A DNA stretch of 64,000 nucleotides from Corynebacterium glaucum (GCF_030408855.1 NZ_CP047358.1:1488001-1552000); one strand, 5' to 3'; positions 28,001 to 37,637 are shown, numbered from the stretch's first letter. Notes: a model not told the origin generated them from the sequence alone. Numbers and translations are program-made.

Positions 28001-28233
28001 CCGGCATCGAACTGACAGAAGAGAACAAAGCCCAGATCATCACGTTCCCAATCGTTGGCATCGACCAAACCGGCTCCGACAACGAGGCCATGATCACGAT
28101 GAAACTAGCCAACACAAAGGGCGGAGAACTGCCCAAGACCGGTGGCACGGGCGTCTTCGTCCAGGTCATGATCAGTTTGCTGATAATGACGGCCGGCGCA
28201 GCCGCCGCGCGGACTATGCGACGAGCTGCGTAG
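25090..28233 (+). CDS. Tip pilin/adhesin with von Willebrand factor A domain, SpaC/SpaF-like
   Basis: 1047-aa surface adhesin. Signal peptide (polyalanine core, ending AIA-AP), then a Thr/Ala/Pro-rich stretch, an N-terminal region to about residue 480, and a vWA domain with the metal-ion site DTSGSMG (about 490-496) and the DxxT-type FITDGNP further on. The vWA is followed by a region with CQVTVERRFYEGDD and a Cna-B/SpaA-like domain (FKFKLNKVD at about 875, E-box YKLSETKAADGGY). The sorting signal is LPKTG near residue 1014, a hydrophobic helix and RRAA. This is the layout of tip pilins that mediate host-cell adhesion. It overlaps the basal pilin gene by 4 nt and has two adjacent ATGs as possible starts. 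Confidence 0.93.
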   Translation: MMRTHESSLTKRIAAAAAAAAVLFTATPAIAAPQTTTVAATTEQTWTVTDETGNTIDAEPAVTVTETKTAENAPTQAKPAQNAPATTSAKPKQLTEPELAEDVTFTHVGTTADGKEEYELEATVNLPADEVTGQVLPLNAISLMRTEGTLNLDSVENATIDGAELNKDAVEVFTYPDIPTEDDEALIPDEVTGDVITLDIADENMGRTATVTATIYANERASRNIEWDLYNGVLPLTLNNIEVEGGAPIAPNGPVPADRARVVVQVAGDKLLSGTNGATRASGPNGERLERVFQNTPGEGAVLRLYAPLNDKKFGMSETATAWEQGARGENARPINQPWATCTADANGECVFEIPRGNGADIYDYYWVVMEQASPGYKVQDWVRLGVSGDTDTGRARILRHAYPTPLLKGGQIYYSGAKYKRISFNRDGYGSDWGDFDSASFMYEETTGQYQGAFGGHVPYRSSLGSFTQVRENPAMPETCGLKAALIVDTSGSMGTSMDVMRDVVGSVIDGLAETSTELGLYSFSTTSPGDARNLPNLDPKPTYTPEGRAALKSWKNNLTTRRSSGATNWEDGLEQVAEYNAKNPNSPYDVVYFITDGNPTVYNNPAGSPGQGNSGAESEMRELEAAIAMSNTVKSQGSRMVAVGIPAKWPTFWGTPIPSKRLSNLEISELNLQAVSGGQGGVDERSLRSKDFVFFTEQEVFKQALLNSLNLPCQVTVERRFYEGDDENVVPNFANTRGTNDETNANQWEFTADMTPTSGPEEQQSKVPDTVNKLGDNNQAGFPLNRTTGYTQIDIKEPAGKIPSSWIRMDAGPNGERAQCSTKAGKPVTTTALESEKTNDFRLKDVPVNGGIHCVVYYRIPSEPPQPGTFKFKLNKVDAQDNTIGLEGAEFELEGLDADNAGKKAPSAVENAGVGEFNWTELKPGRYKLSETKAADGGYILLAQPVFFRVARDGDATKLYVLENESDQTGIELTEENKAQIITFPIVGIDQTGSDNEAMITMKLANTKGGELPKTGGTGVFVQVMISLLIMTAGAAAARTMRRAA

Positions 28234-28266
28234 CAGCGCAACTCGCACCAATCACCCCGCCGCTAA

Positions 28267-28322
28267 CCCCGGCCGACTCCATCGGACCGGGGTCCCTGCA
28301 CACCCGCGCGATGTAGCGCGGG
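28267..28322 (+). other. Two hairpins between tip pilin and second backbone pilin
   Basis: An imperfect stem CCCCGGCCGA...TCGGACCGGGG (28267-28292) is followed by a perfect 7-bp stem CCCGCGC-GATGTA-GCGCGGG (28303-28322). Neither is followed by a T-run. The GATGTAG loop sequence recurs in the gap after backbone pilin 1 (23169-23175), so the two intergenic regions may share ancestry. Confidence 0.45.
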
Positions 28323-28345
28323 GCTATCGAAAGGCAGTCTGAACT

Positions 28346-29974
28346 ATGGCTCAGACCTATTCCCGCAAACTCGCCACCGCCGTACTGGCGGCCGGGCTCG
28401 TATTCGGTACGACTACCGGCACCCCCATAACTCAAGCCCCCGTAGCGCACGCAGATTCAGCACGTTCTGCAACGATCTTTCTGCACAAGCGGGTCGGCGC
28501 TGACACTCATGGTGATCCGCATGTTGCGGGCAAAGAATCCACCAATACACCTGGCACTCCCCTTGCTGGGGCAGAGTTCACCCTTCGCAAACTGAATCTC
28601 AGCCTCATCGATGCTGATGGCTACATTGATGATGCCGCGATCGCTCAGGCTGCGGAACTGCAGACGACAGCGGATGGCGTAGACGTCGACAAGCTAAACG
28701 CTCTCGGCTTCGATGAGCGAGTCGAACCATTCATAGGCACAACCAACGAAAACGGTGAGATCACCTTCCAGGGGCTGCCCTTCGGCGTGTACCTGGTCGA
28801 GGAGACCGGAGTACCTGAGTCGGAGGATGGGGCCTATGTCCCGTCGGCGCCGTTCGTGGTGGCTGTGCCGATGTTTGATCCGGAAGCCGAACCGTACGAT
28901 GCGTGGATCCGGCAGGTACACGTCTATCCGAAAAACACCGAGCTGAAAGTGACCAAGACTGTCAAGGATGCGGGCGTGCACCCCGCCATGCCTGATAACC
29001 GCACGTTTACCTACACCGTGAATGCGCCGGTGCCGCTTTTGCCTCCGCAGCGCGAACTGACGGAGCTCAGCGTTGTGGACTCATACCTCGCTGGTGAGTT
29101 CGTGAATGGTCTCAAAGTGGAAAAGGCCGAGATTGTCCGCGAGGCTGACGGAACTGAAGCGGTGCCGAACTATGAGATCAGCGGACCGACACCGCTCCCC
29201 TCTGCGATCAAGGAAAGCGGCAAGGTTGTCGCTGATACCTCCCGTACCATCACCGTGACCGATAAGACTGTACTGTCCGGCCTGCAACCCGGCGACATGC
29301 TGCGGGTGACGCTGACCGGCGAGGTCAACCCGGTTCAGCAGAAAGGGCAAAGTACGGGCGTGACCGACGGCGAAGTGTCCAACTACGCCCACGTGACCGG
29401 CAAGAACCAAGTCTTTGGCAAGCCAGGTTTCGACGACCGGAAGTTCACCACGCCGACAACTCACGTCGAGTCGTACATCGCCGCGGTCCGGGTAACCAAG
29501 CACAAGGCTGGCACCCCCGATGCGCTGCTTGACGGCGCTGCGTTCGATGTCTTCTCCGTCCCAGGCGACAAGCAGTGTTCCGATGGGGATCGGTCCTTGA
29601 TAGTGAAGGATTTCGAGGCCACCGGTGGCCAGGCGGTGATCAACGCCCTGCACGTGGAAGACTATGTTGACGGCAAGCCTGCGACTACTCCTAGAGAGCA
29701 CTTGACGTTCTGCATCCAGGAGACCAAAGCGCCATCCGGCTACGTGCTTGATAAGACGCCTCGAAAGATCACCGGTGTAACCCGGAACAATGCGGTGCAA
29801 CCGACGACGGTTGGAGAGCTCACGTTCAGCGCTGAAGTCGCGGTCGAGAACGCAGAGCGCCCTCAACTCCCGCTGCCGCAGGTCGGTGGTGTCGGTGTGA
29901 TCGGTCTTGTCCTTACAGGCTTGGCGTTGCTCGGCGGCGGTGCCTACGCAGCGCGGCGTCGAGGTAAGTACTAA
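28346..29974 (+). CDS. Backbone pilin 2, SpaA/SpaD/SpaH family, with atypical LPQVG sorting motif
   Basis: 542-aa paralogue of backbone pilin 1. Signal peptide ends near VAHA-DS. The pilin motif WIRQVHVYPKNTELKVTK (about 188-205) is conserved, including the reactive Lys, and the C-terminal Cna-B domain has E-box CIQETKAPSGY. The hydrophobic helix and ARRRGKY tail are typical. The motif expected to be LPxTG reads LPLPQVGG, so Val occupies the Thr position at which sortases cleave. GAAAGG ribosome binding site before ATG 28346. It is separated from the tip pilin by a 112-bp gap with hairpins. It is either a divergent second shaft pilin or one that is no longer efficiently anchored. Confidence 0.88.
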   Translation: MAQTYSRKLATAVLAAGLVFGTTTGTPITQAPVAHADSARSATIFLHKRVGADTHGDPHVAGKESTNTPGTPLAGAEFTLRKLNLSLIDADGYIDDAAIAQAAELQTTADGVDVDKLNALGFDERVEPFIGTTNENGEITFQGLPFGVYLVEETGVPESEDGAYVPSAPFVVAVPMFDPEAEPYDAWIRQVHVYPKNTELKVTKTVKDAGVHPAMPDNRTFTYTVNAPVPLLPPQRELTELSVVDSYLAGEFVNGLKVEKAEIVREADGTEAVPNYEISGPTPLPSAIKESGKVVADTSRTITVTDKTVLSGLQPGDMLRVTLTGEVNPVQQKGQSTGVTDGEVSNYAHVTGKNQVFGKPGFDDRKFTTPTTHVESYIAAVRVTKHKAGTPDALLDGAAFDVFSVPGDKQCSDGDRSLIVKDFEATGGQAVINALHVEDYVDGKPATTPREHLTFCIQETKAPSGYVLDKTPRKITGVTRNNAVQPTTVGELTFSAEVAVENAERPQLPLPQVGGVGVIGLVLTGLALLGGGAYAARRRGKY

Positions 29975-29983
29975 GACACGTCG

Positions 29984-30565
29984 CTAAGCAAACGGGTCAT
30001 CTGTTGGGTCGAGTGCGGCGTTCCATTCGAGGATGGTTGCAACCTCATCGGCCGCAGATTGCCCAACATGGTGTGCGACAAAAGCCAGCGCCATGTCGGT
30101 TCCGGCTGAAACACCTGAGGACGTCCAACGGTCCCGGTCGTGCACCCAGCGGGCGCTTCGCACCCACTCGACATTGCCGCCGAACGAGGTTGCCCAGTCG
30201 TAGGCGCGTTTGTTGGTGGTGGCTCGGTAGCCATCTAAACGCCCGCTTGCTGCAAGCAACGCTGCCCCGGTACACACCGATGCGGTGATCGCCGCGCGCA
30301 CAGACATATCGGTTAGCTGGGCGAGGAAGGCTTGGTCGTTTACTAACACGCGGGTGCCCGCTCCTCCTGGGACGAGCAGGACATCGCCACTCATCGCGTT
30401 GTAATCCGCGTGGGCCACGATTTCCACACCTTGGCTGCTGGTAACCGGTCCACCATCCGCGGAGAGTAGCTCCACGCTTAAGCCCTCCACCTTGGCAAAC
30501 ACCTCGACAGGGCCGGTTACATCAAGCAGCTCGAAATCCTCAAACAGGACGACCGAGATCCGCAC
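29984..30565 (-). CDS. DJ-1/PfpI family protein
   Basis: 193-aa class I glutamine-amidotransferase-like protein. The nucleophile elbow Cys is in ITASVCTGAALLAASGRL (about residue 100) and the N terminus RISVVLFEDFELLDVTGPVE is characteristic of the DJ-1/PfpI branch related to isonitrile hydratase and the GATase1 domain of AraC regulators; no HTH is fused here. The GTG start overlaps the ftsK stop by one base (TAGTG), so it is probably coupled to ftsK. Its 3' end meets backbone pilin 2 within 10 bp. Enzymatic role unknown. Confidence 0.87.
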   Translation of the reverse strand: MRISVVLFEDFELLDVTGPVEVFAKVEGLSVELLSADGGPVTSSQGVEIVAHADYNAMSGDVLLVPGGAGTRVLVNDQAFLAQLTDMSVRAAITASVCTGAALLAASGRLDGYRATTNKRAYDWATSFGGNVEWVRSARWVHDRDRWTSSGVSAGTDMALAFVAHHVGQSAADEVATILEWNAALDPTDDPFA

Positions 30566-33500
30566 TAAAACGCACCGCCAGTCGGATTATAGGTCGCCTG
30601 CACGGTGCGGGCATCGCCAGAGGATTCGGCATCAGCTGAGCCGCTGTCGGGGTCGCTGGTGGGGTCGGCGTCGGCCGAGCCGTCGAAAAGCGAAGGCTCC
30701 TCTGTGGGGGCCTCAGCTGGGTCGGCTCCCTTGATCATCCACAAGATCGTCTCCAGCTCTTCCGGCTTGACCAGCACCTCGCGGGCCTTCGAGCCCTCCG
30801 ACGGGCCGACGACGCCGCGTGATTCCATGAGGTCCATGAGTCGGCCGGCCTTGGCAAAACCGATGCGAAGCTTGCGCTGCAGCATGGACGTGGAGCCGAG
30901 CTGCGAGGTGACCACGAGCTCGACAGCCTCGAGGAGGTCGTCCATGTCTTTGCCGATTTCCTCGTCGATCTGCTTCGCCTCGGCAGCCTTCTCCTCGGTC
31001 ACGCCCTCGACGTAGTCCGGCTCGTCCTGGCTCTTCGCGGCCTCGACGACAGCCTGGATCTCTTCATCGGTGACAAACGCACCCTGGAGACGCTGCGGCT
31101 TGCCGGCGCCCTGCGGGATGAACAGCCCGTCGCCCATGCCGATGAGCTTCTCCGCACCCGCCTGGTCGAGGATGACGCGGGAGTCGGTGAGCGAGGAGGT
31201 GGCAAAGGCAAGACGCGACGGCACGTTCGTCTTGATCAAACCGGTGACCACGTCCACCGACGGGCGCTGGGTCGCCAGCACCAAGTGGATGCCCGCGGCA
31301 CGCGCCTTCTGCGTAATGCGCACGATCGAGTCTTCGATTTCCTTCGGCGCGGTCATCATCAGGTCCGCAAGCTCGTCGACAACACAGACGATGAACGGGT
31401 ACGGGCGCATCTCGCGCTCCGAGCCCGGAGGGGCCACCAGCTCGCCGGAGCGGACCTTGCGGTTGTAGTCCTTGATGTGGCGCACGCGCGCGGACTTCAT
31501 GTCCATATAGCGCTGCTCCATTTCCTCCACCAGCCACTGCAGGGCCGCCGCCGCCTTCTTCGGCTGCGTGATAATCGGCGTGATCAGGTGCGGAATGCCC
31601 TCGTACGGGGTCAGCTCCACCATCTTCGGGTCCACTAGGATCAGGCGCACTTCCTCCGGTGTGGCGCGCGTGAGCAGCGAGACCAGCATCGAGTTCACAA
31701 AAGCGGACTTACCGGAACCGGTCGAACCGGCCACCAGCAGGTGCGGCATCTTTTGCACCGATGCCGCCACGAAGTCGCCCTCGATGTCCTTGCCCAGGCC
31801 GATGAGCATCGGGTCCGAATCGGCAGCCACCTTCGGCGCGTCGAGCACGTCGCGCAGGCGCACCATCTCGCGGTCCTGATTCGGGACCTCGATGCCCACG
31901 GCGGACTTGCCAGGGATCGGGGTGAGCAGGCGCACGTTATCCGTCGCCACGGCGTACGCGAGGTTCGACTGCAGGTTGGTGATCTTGGAGACCTTCACAC
32001 CCGGGCCCAGCTCCACCTCGTAGCGGGTCACGGTCGGGCCGCGGGAGAACCCGGTCACCTGTGCGTTGACGTTGAACTCCTCGAACACGTCCGTGATCGC
32101 TTCGATCATCCGGTCGTTCGCTGCGGTACGGGTCTTCGGCGCATCACCGGGCACCAGCAGGTCAGTCGTCGGCAGCGTGTAGTCCGGGTTCTGGGACACG
32201 CGTTTGGCCGGCGCCGGAGCTGGCTCTTCCTTCTCCAGCTCAGACTTCGGTGTCTTTGCGGGCACCGCGGCAGCGTCGATGCCGCTGCGTGCGATGATCG
32301 CCTGTCGCATCGCCTCCCGCGAGGAGTCGACCGCATCAGGGGCTTCGTTTGCTTGTCGACGGTCCCCCGCTTCGGCTTCCTCACGCGGCAGGACCCTCGT
32401 CTCTTCTCGCCGGGCAGGCGGGGTGCGCTGCGCCTTCTTCTGGCGGGGGCGCTTCGGCTCTCGCGGCACGGCCACGGTCGTGCCGCTATCGACTGCCTCT
32501 TCTTCACCGCCATCGGTGTCGACGTCTTCCGCGAAGTCGTAGAGGTTCGCAGTCGCATCGGCGCCATCCGCCGGATAGTTGTCCATCGGAGTTGCGCGGC
32601 GGTTGCGCTTCTTGCGACCTGCGGTTGCCGGGCGGGGCGCAACCGGTTCCGGACGGGTCGTGCGATCGCGTCCTTCGGCGATGTCTTCGAGCTCGCGGTC
32701 CACGTGACCATAGAGATCGTCGTCTTCGTCCAGGCTTTCATCGAACTCGGCATCGTCAACCCCCTTCTCCACCATGCGGGAGAAGAGATCGACAATGTAG
32801 TCGTATGCTTCGCGCACCGTGATGCCGGTGGTCTTCAAAGCCCCGTAGACAATCACAAGCGCAAGCAGCGGTATGGCGACGTACGACGAAAACGCAGCGG
32901 CCAGCGCTCCGCCGAAAACCGCGCCAATCGCCCCGCCGGCGATGCGGCGCGTCTCCCAGTCGGCCGGGTTCCCCGCAAAGACGTGGACCATCCCGAGCAT
33001 GGAGATAGCAATAATGGTGAGTCCGAGCGCAACACGGGATCGCACCGCACCAGGGGTGCGAACATTGAGCATCAACGCGATGGCGATGCCCACCAACACG
33101 ACGGGCAGGATGAGGGCGCCAGCACCGATTACCCAGTGGCAGCCTTGCGCGATGGCATTGCCAACTGGGCCGGCAATATCCATCCACACCGATGCGCCAA
33201 TGATTGCAGCAAGCCCTAGCAGCACCAGCCCCCATGCGTCAGCGTGGCTGGCGAACGTCGAGCGGCTCGCGCCGCCACGCGAGGAGCGACCCTCCCGGGA
33301 CTCATCATCTGCATCTGACTCGTTCACGGGGTACGCGTCCTCAGCACTGCGACGCGGGCGGCGACCCCGGCGGGGTTCTGGCTCCCCATAGTCGTCATCC
33401 GGACCGAACGGCTCGAAATCATCGTCCCGGTCTTCACCTCTGTCGCGGTTGCCTGCTCCGAGCCCAGAAAGGGCGGAGCCGACCCATCCAGCGGCCGCGC

Positions 33501-33708
33501 TAATCGAGTTCCCGACAGCCCTGGTCGCCGAACCGACCCGCTCATCCGCGGTGTTGGCAGCCACCATTGAGGATGTCGGCGGGTGGGTCATTGAGGTGGG
33601 TGCCTCATAATCCCGCCCGGCAGGACGGCTCGCTGACGAGTGGCCGCGTGGGCCACTCCTGGCAGTACGGGAGCGCGTCGAGCGAGGTGCGGAATTTTTG
33701 ACAGACAT
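30565..33708 (-). CDS. ftsK: DNA translocase FtsK/SpoIIIE
   Basis: About 1047-aa septal DNA pump needed for chromosome segregation. The Arg/Ser-rich N terminus is followed by acidic residues and four to five membrane helices (about residues 140-290), a long charged linker (about 300-540), then the RecA-like motor with Walker [10 protein letters not shown] (about 680) and Walker [15 protein letters not shown], and a C-terminal winged-helix gamma domain ([20 protein letters not shown]) that reads polarity motifs. Start ATG 33708 is chosen because TAGAGT, a good -10, ends 7 nt before it. The linker has little obvious conservation and includes a repetitive Arg/Glu-rich part. Confidence 0.95.
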   Translation of the reverse strand: MSVKNSAPRSTRSRTARSGPRGHSSASRPAGRDYEAPTSMTHPPTSSMVAANTADERVGSATRAVGNSISAAAGWVGSALSGLGAGNRDRGEDRDDDFEPFGPDDDYGEPEPRRGRRPRRSAEDAYPVNESDADDESREGRSSRGGASRSTFASHADAWGLVLLGLAAIIGASVWMDIAGPVGNAIAQGCHWVIGAGALILPVVLVGIAIALMLNVRTPGAVRSRVALGLTIIAISMLGMVHVFAGNPADWETRRIAGGAIGAVFGGALAAAFSSYVAIPLLALVIVYGALKTTGITVREAYDYIVDLFSRMVEKGVDDAEFDESLDEDDDLYGHVDRELEDIAEGRDRTTRPEPVAPRPATAGRKKRNRRATPMDNYPADGADATANLYDFAEDVDTDGGEEEAVDSGTTVAVPREPKRPRQKKAQRTPPARREETRVLPREEAEAGDRRQANEAPDAVDSSREAMRQAIIARSGIDAAAVPAKTPKSELEKEEPAPAPAKRVSQNPDYTLPTTDLLVPGDAPKTRTAANDRMIEAITDVFEEFNVNAQVTGFSRGPTVTRYEVELGPGVKVSKITNLQSNLAYAVATDNVRLLTPIPGKSAVGIEVPNQDREMVRLRDVLDAPKVAADSDPMLIGLGKDIEGDFVAASVQKMPHLLVAGSTGSGKSAFVNSMLVSLLTRATPEEVRLILVDPKMVELTPYEGIPHLITPIITQPKKAAAALQWLVEEMEQRYMDMKSARVRHIKDYNRKVRSGELVAPPGSEREMRPYPFIVCVVDELADLMMTAPKEIEDSIVRITQKARAAGIHLVLATQRPSVDVVTGLIKTNVPSRLAFATSSLTDSRVILDQAGAEKLIGMGDGLFIPQGAGKPQRLQGAFVTDEEIQAVVEAAKSQDEPDYVEGVTEEKAAEAKQIDEEIGKDMDDLLEAVELVVTSQLGSTSMLQRKLRIGFAKAGRLMDLMESRGVVGPSEGSKAREVLVKPEELETILWMIKGADPAEAPTEEPSLFDGSADADPTSDPDSGSADAESSGDARTVQATYNPTGGAF

Positions 33709-33780
33709 GGGTGTAACTCTAATACCCCAAGTCACATTCTTCCCATCCGCCACACGGAAAGGTACAGCTTTTGCGAGTGT

Positions 33781-34416
33781 CTAAACCCCGCGCTTGATCC
33801 CTTTGACGCTCTCCAGCGCATCGTCTGGGCCTTCGAGCCTAACTTCAGATGCGTCGCGCCCGGAAACCCAGAGCAGCAACTCCCCCGGTTTACCGAACAC
33901 CCGCACCACACGGTCACCTTTCTCGGCCACGCCAGCCTTCCCACCCAGCGTGATGGCCGGTTGCTCGGGCGGAGTGAGCACCACTGGGACGTCCGAACCA
34001 CGGAATGCGAGCGTGCCAAAGCGTTTCGCCCAGGTCAGCAGTTGGGTGTTCACGTGATTGCTGAACGTGCGGGGCTCGATGACACCGCCGCCTCGGCGCA
34101 CGTCCTCGTGATGAATGAAGTGTTCAGCGGTATTCATTGCTGAATTCAGCGGGCGCATCGCGGCCGGCGGACCAGCCGCCCACTCGCGCACAATGTCCTC
34201 GTAATCACGAGACTGCTGCTTTTCTTCCTCCCGCTCGAGCACCGGCTCGAGCGGCTTGAGGAACATTCCCGGGGTTGCCCATGGCTTGCGCTCGCGAATA
34301 AGCAGGTGGGCGGCCAAGTCTTTGGTCACCCACCCCTCGTTCAGCGTAGGGGCATCTGGACCGAGTTCAAGGAGGAGGTCTGCGAGACGTTGGCGTTCTT
34401 GCTGGGCAAAAGACAT
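33781..34416 (-). CDS. TIGR03085 family (mycothiol-transferase fold, DinB-like) protein
   Basis: About 211-aa protein of the TIGR03085 family in the mycothiol-dependent maleylpyruvate isomerase/DinB superfamily. Typical features: GWVTKDLAAHLLIRERKPW (metal-binding His, 'W...DLaaHl..RE') near residue 28 and NTAEHFIHHEDVRRG near residue 107, which supplies further His/Glu ligands. The C-terminal half begins with a TLGGKAG-VAEKGDRVVRVFGKP segment. Function not established. Start at ATG 34416, not the upstream frame extension. It lies between ftsK and rnj, all on the minus strand, as in related corynebacteria. Confidence 0.85.
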   Translation of the reverse strand: MSFAQQERQRLADLLLELGPDAPTLNEGWVTKDLAAHLLIRERKPWATPGMFLKPLEPVLEREEEKQQSRDYEDIVREWAAGPPAAMRPLNSAMNTAEHFIHHEDVRRGGGVIEPRTFSNHVNTQLLTWAKRFGTLAFRGSDVPVVLTPPEQPAITLGGKAGVAEKGDRVVRVFGKPGELLLWVSGRDASEVRLEGPDDALESVKGIKRGV

Positions 34417-34559
34417 GCCGCCCAGCGTAGCGGAGGCGGTTGGCGTTGACTTCTCGCGCACGACCCCGCCCGGGCAGCGGCGCAATGAGGTGCTCGAAGT
34501 TTCATTTCCGAGACATCAGCCCCTCCTGCAACCGCGTTGCACCGCGGCGGCAGAAGGGG

Positions 34560-34571
34560 CCGTCGATAAGC
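34560..34571 (+). repeat. Dispersed 12-mer CCGTCGATAAGC, copy 5
   Basis: Exact copy in the gap between the TIGR03085 gene and the rnj stop, preceded by GGGG and followed by GAAAAGCTCT, matching the context of copies 4 and 7. Confidence 0.75.
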
Positions 34572-34580
34572 GAAAAGCTC

Positions 34581-36650
34581 TTAGAGCGACTCGCGGGTAG
34601 CGTGCACCTCGTTGTCGTCGACCGGGACGTTGTCAGCTGCCATCGGGACGACCGTCGGCAGAATGACCGGTTCGCGCTTGTACTTCTGCTCAATCGCGCG
34701 GCTCACCTTGCGGCGCAGTTGCTGCACCATGCGATACGGGTCGTTCTCGCCCTCGGCAGCGAGGTCACCCATGACCGTCTCTACACCCTCGATGACACGC
34801 TTGTTGAAGTCGCGGTCATCCTCGGAGAAGCCCGTGGTGGACACGCGCGGGGTTTCAAGGAGACGACCGGTACTGTCATCGATCACACAGGTGATGGACA
34901 CAACACCGCCGGATGCGAGCGAGGTGCGGTCGGCGAGCACGTCCGGATCGACATCGCCCATAGTCTCACCATCGACGTAGAGCTGGCCGACCTGGTACTG
35001 ACCGACGACTTTGACCTTGCCCTTCTGCATATCGACGACGACACCATTTTGCGCGAGAGCAACGAACTCCGGGCGCACACCGGTTGAAATCGCGAGCTCT
35101 TTGTTGGCGCGCATGTGGCGCCACTCACCGTGCACCGGCATCGCGCAGGTCGGTCGCGCAGCGTTGTACAGCATGAGCAGCTCGCCGGCGTACCCGTGGC
35201 CGGAAGCGTGCACGTGCGCATCGGTATTGGTGATCACGTTCGCGCCGATCTGTGCGAGGTTGTTGATCACGGCGAACACCGCTTCTTCATTACCCGGGAT
35301 CAGCGAGGAGGACAGGATGATCGTGTCGCCGTCGCGGACGGTGATCTGGCGGTGCTCACGGCGCGACATGCGGCTCAGCGCTGCCATCGGCTCACCCTGG
35401 GTGCCTGTGGTGATGAGCAGCGTCTTGTGCGGCGCCATCTTTGCGGCTTCTTCGATCGGGATGATCGTGCCCTTGGGCGCCTTGAGCAGGCTCATCTTCT
35501 CGGCGATTTCCATGTTGCGCATCATGGAGCGGCCGTTGAAGGCCACCTTGCGGTGGTTGGCAACGGCAGCGTTGATCGCCATCTGCACGCGGGCGACATT
35601 CGAAGCGAAGGACGCGATGACCACACGCTGTCGGGCTTGGGAGACCAGACGCGTCAGTGTTTCTTCGATTCCGGCCTCCGAGGCGGAAATGCCCGGGATG
35701 GTGGCGTTGGTGGAATCGCACATGAATAAGTCAATGCCCTCGTCGCCCAAGCGAGCGAGTGCCGGGATGTCTGTCGGCTTACCGTCGTACGGAGTCTGAT
35801 CGACCTTGACGTCACCGGTCATTACGACATGGCCGGCACCCGTCTTGATGGACACACCGAGGCACTCCGGAATGGAGTGGTTCACGTGCCAGAAGCGCAG
35901 GCGGAACGGGCCGACATTGATATCGGAATCCTTGTTCACCTCGTGCAGCTTCGGACGCTGGCGGTGCTCCTTGGTTTTTGCCGCGATCAGAGCGTTGGTG
36001 AAGCGGGAAGAGTAAATCGGGATGTCCGGGCGCAGCTTAAGCAGCCACGGGATGGCGCCGATGTGGTCTTCGTGACCGTGGGTAACAATCAAGGCCTCGA
36101 CCTTGTCCATCTTGTTCTCGATGGGGCCAAAGTCAGGCAGTACCAGGTCAACACCGGGCTCACCGGAGTTCGGGAAGAGCACGCCACAGTCGACGATAAG
36201 CAGTCGGCCGTCATACTCGAAGACCGTCATGTTGCGGCCCACCTCAGAAATGCCGCCGAGGGCGTAAATGCGGAGTGTGCCGTTGGCAGCCTTCGGTGGA
36301 GCAGGCAGGCGTTTGGTCAAATCCGCGCCCTGCATCTGCTTGACCGGGTTCCGGCGGTCGCCGCCGCCTCCCTGGCCACCGCGTCCGCGACCTCGTCGAC
36401 GGTTGCGGCCACCGTTGTTACCGTTTCCGCCATTACCGCCACCGTTTCCGTCATGGCCGCCGTTGCCGTTCTGGCCACGGCTGTTTCCACCGTGGCCGTT
36501 GCCGTTAGTCGCGGCAGCCGCAGAATCACCGGTACCGCCCTGGTTCGACGCGGGGTTCTCAGGTGCCTGGAATACCGGCTGCTGGTCTGCGGGCTCCGGC
36601 GGGCCTGCCTTACGCGTCACCTTTCGGGCGCGGTTACGGGGTTCATTCAT
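34581..36650 (-). CDS. rnj: Ribonuclease J
   Basis: 689-aa metallo-beta-lactamase/beta-CASP ribonuclease that processes and degrades RNA. The metal-binding motif is THGHEDHIGAIPWLL (about residue 200); DCGVLFPNSGEPGVDL precedes it and FMCDSTNA carries further ligands. The beta-CASP region includes ITTGTQGEP and MPVHGEWRHM. The first 110 residues are an extension rich in Gly, Asn and Arg (for example NGGHDGNGGGNGGNG then NNGGRNRRRGRGRGG), a disordered RNA-binding-like tail typical of actinobacterial RNase J. ATG start lies 2 bp before the dapA stop. Confidence 0.95.
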   Translation of the reverse strand: MNEPRNRARKVTRKAGPPEPADQQPVFQAPENPASNQGGTGDSAAAATNGNGHGGNSRGQNGNGGHDGNGGGNGGNGNNGGRNRRRGRGRGGQGGGGDRRNPVKQMQGADLTKRLPAPPKAANGTLRIYALGGISEVGRNMTVFEYDGRLLIVDCGVLFPNSGEPGVDLVLPDFGPIENKMDKVEALIVTHGHEDHIGAIPWLLKLRPDIPIYSSRFTNALIAAKTKEHRQRPKLHEVNKDSDINVGPFRLRFWHVNHSIPECLGVSIKTGAGHVVMTGDVKVDQTPYDGKPTDIPALARLGDEGIDLFMCDSTNATIPGISASEAGIEETLTRLVSQARQRVVIASFASNVARVQMAINAAVANHRKVAFNGRSMMRNMEIAEKMSLLKAPKGTIIPIEEAAKMAPHKTLLITTGTQGEPMAALSRMSRREHRQITVRDGDTIILSSSLIPGNEEAVFAVINNLAQIGANVITNTDAHVHASGHGYAGELLMLYNAARPTCAMPVHGEWRHMRANKELAISTGVRPEFVALAQNGVVVDMQKGKVKVVGQYQVGQLYVDGETMGDVDPDVLADRTSLASGGVVSITCVIDDSTGRLLETPRVSTTGFSEDDRDFNKRVIEGVETVMGDLAAEGENDPYRMVQQLRRKVSRAIEQKYKREPVILPTVVPMAADNVPVDDNEVHATRESL

Positions 36651-36652
36651 AT

Positions 36653-37561
36653 TTAAAGGACTCCAGCCTTCTCCATATCGTCTCGGAGCGCCTCGATCTG
36701 CGTTTCCGCCGCCGCGGCGACGGGCAGTCGTGGATCTCCAACCTCAATGCCCTGCAGTCGCAGAGCTGCTTTCGCGAACGTTGCACCACCGAGGACTGCT
36801 TGTTGCTTTGCAAGCAAATCGATGGTGTTGGCGTTAATCTCCCGCGCACGGGCGAGGTCGCCGGCCTCGAAACTCGTGATCAATTCCCGAAGTGCACGCG
36901 GTGCAGCATGCCCGACAACGGAAATGAAGCCGGTGGCACCCATTGCAAGCCACGGCAGGTTCAACGGGTCGTCGCCCGAGAACCACGCCAGGTCAGTGTT
37001 CTGGATCAACCCAGCGGCTTCGAAGAAATCCCCCTTAGCGTCTTTCACCGCCTGCACGGTGTCCAGCTGCGCCAACTCTGCGATCGTTGGACCCGCAATC
37101 GGAATTCCGGATCGACCTGGGATGTCGTAGAGACAGATAGGCAGATCCGTCGCTTGTGCGACGGCCGTGAAGTGGGCAAGCAAGCCGGTCTGTGACGGCT
37201 TCGAGTAGTACGGGGTGACCACAAGCAGCGCGTCAGCACCTGCGTCTCTCGACGCCTGCGCCAGCTCAACCGTGGTGCGGGTGTTGTTTGTACCCGCTCC
37301 TGCGATCAAGCGTGCCCGATCCCCTACTTCTTCTTTTACTGCCTTGAGTAGCTCAAGCTTTTCTTCGACAGTCGTTGTCGGAGATTCACCGGTGGTGCCT
37401 GCCAAGACGAGGGAATCCATCCCGTTGTCCACGAGGTGGGCGGCCAACTTGCGGCCTGCGTCGAGATCAAGGTCGCCGTATGCATCGAACGGCGTGACCA
37501 TGGCAACGCAGGCAGTGCCGAAAACTTCAGCTCCGCGGTTAGCTCTCATAGATGTGCCCAT
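36653..37561 (-). CDS. dapA: 4-hydroxy-tetrahydrodipicolinate synthase DapA
   Basis: 302-aa aldolase of lysine/diaminopimelate synthesis that condenses pyruvate and aspartate semialdehyde. The Schiff-base Lys is in AVKDAKGD, the catalytic Tyr in LYDIPGRSG, and the substrate loop in [11 protein letters not shown]. Length and N terminus ([19 protein letters not shown]) agree with the 301-aa C. glutamicum enzyme, which supports the ATG at 37561; a second ATG four codons in is possible. It sits between thyX and rnj on the minus strand, with dapB nearby, as in other corynebacteria. Confidence 0.96.
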   Translation of the reverse strand: MGTSMRANRGAEVFGTACVAMVTPFDAYGDLDLDAGRKLAAHLVDNGMDSLVLAGTTGESPTTTVEEKLELLKAVKEEVGDRARLIAGAGTNNTRTTVELAQASRDAGADALLVVTPYYSKPSQTGLLAHFTAVAQATDLPICLYDIPGRSGIPIAGPTIAELAQLDTVQAVKDAKGDFFEAAGLIQNTDLAWFSGDDPLNLPWLAMGATGFISVVGHAAPRALRELITSFEAGDLARAREINANTIDLLAKQQAVLGGATFAKAALRLQGIEVGDPRLPVAAAAETQIEALRDDMEKAGVL

Positions 37562-37637
37562 GGGAAAATAGACTACCCCGTCCTACCTTTCTCAAGCACA
37601 CCAGCACACGGACACCCTCAGGTCCGCCACTTGGTCA

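Noticed and set aside
32351..32362. GCTTGTCGACGG in ftsK and a GCTTAGCGACGG-like word in nrnA as further repeat copies
   Set aside because: Both are within coding sequence with a mismatch, encode ordinary residues and lack the conserved flanks.
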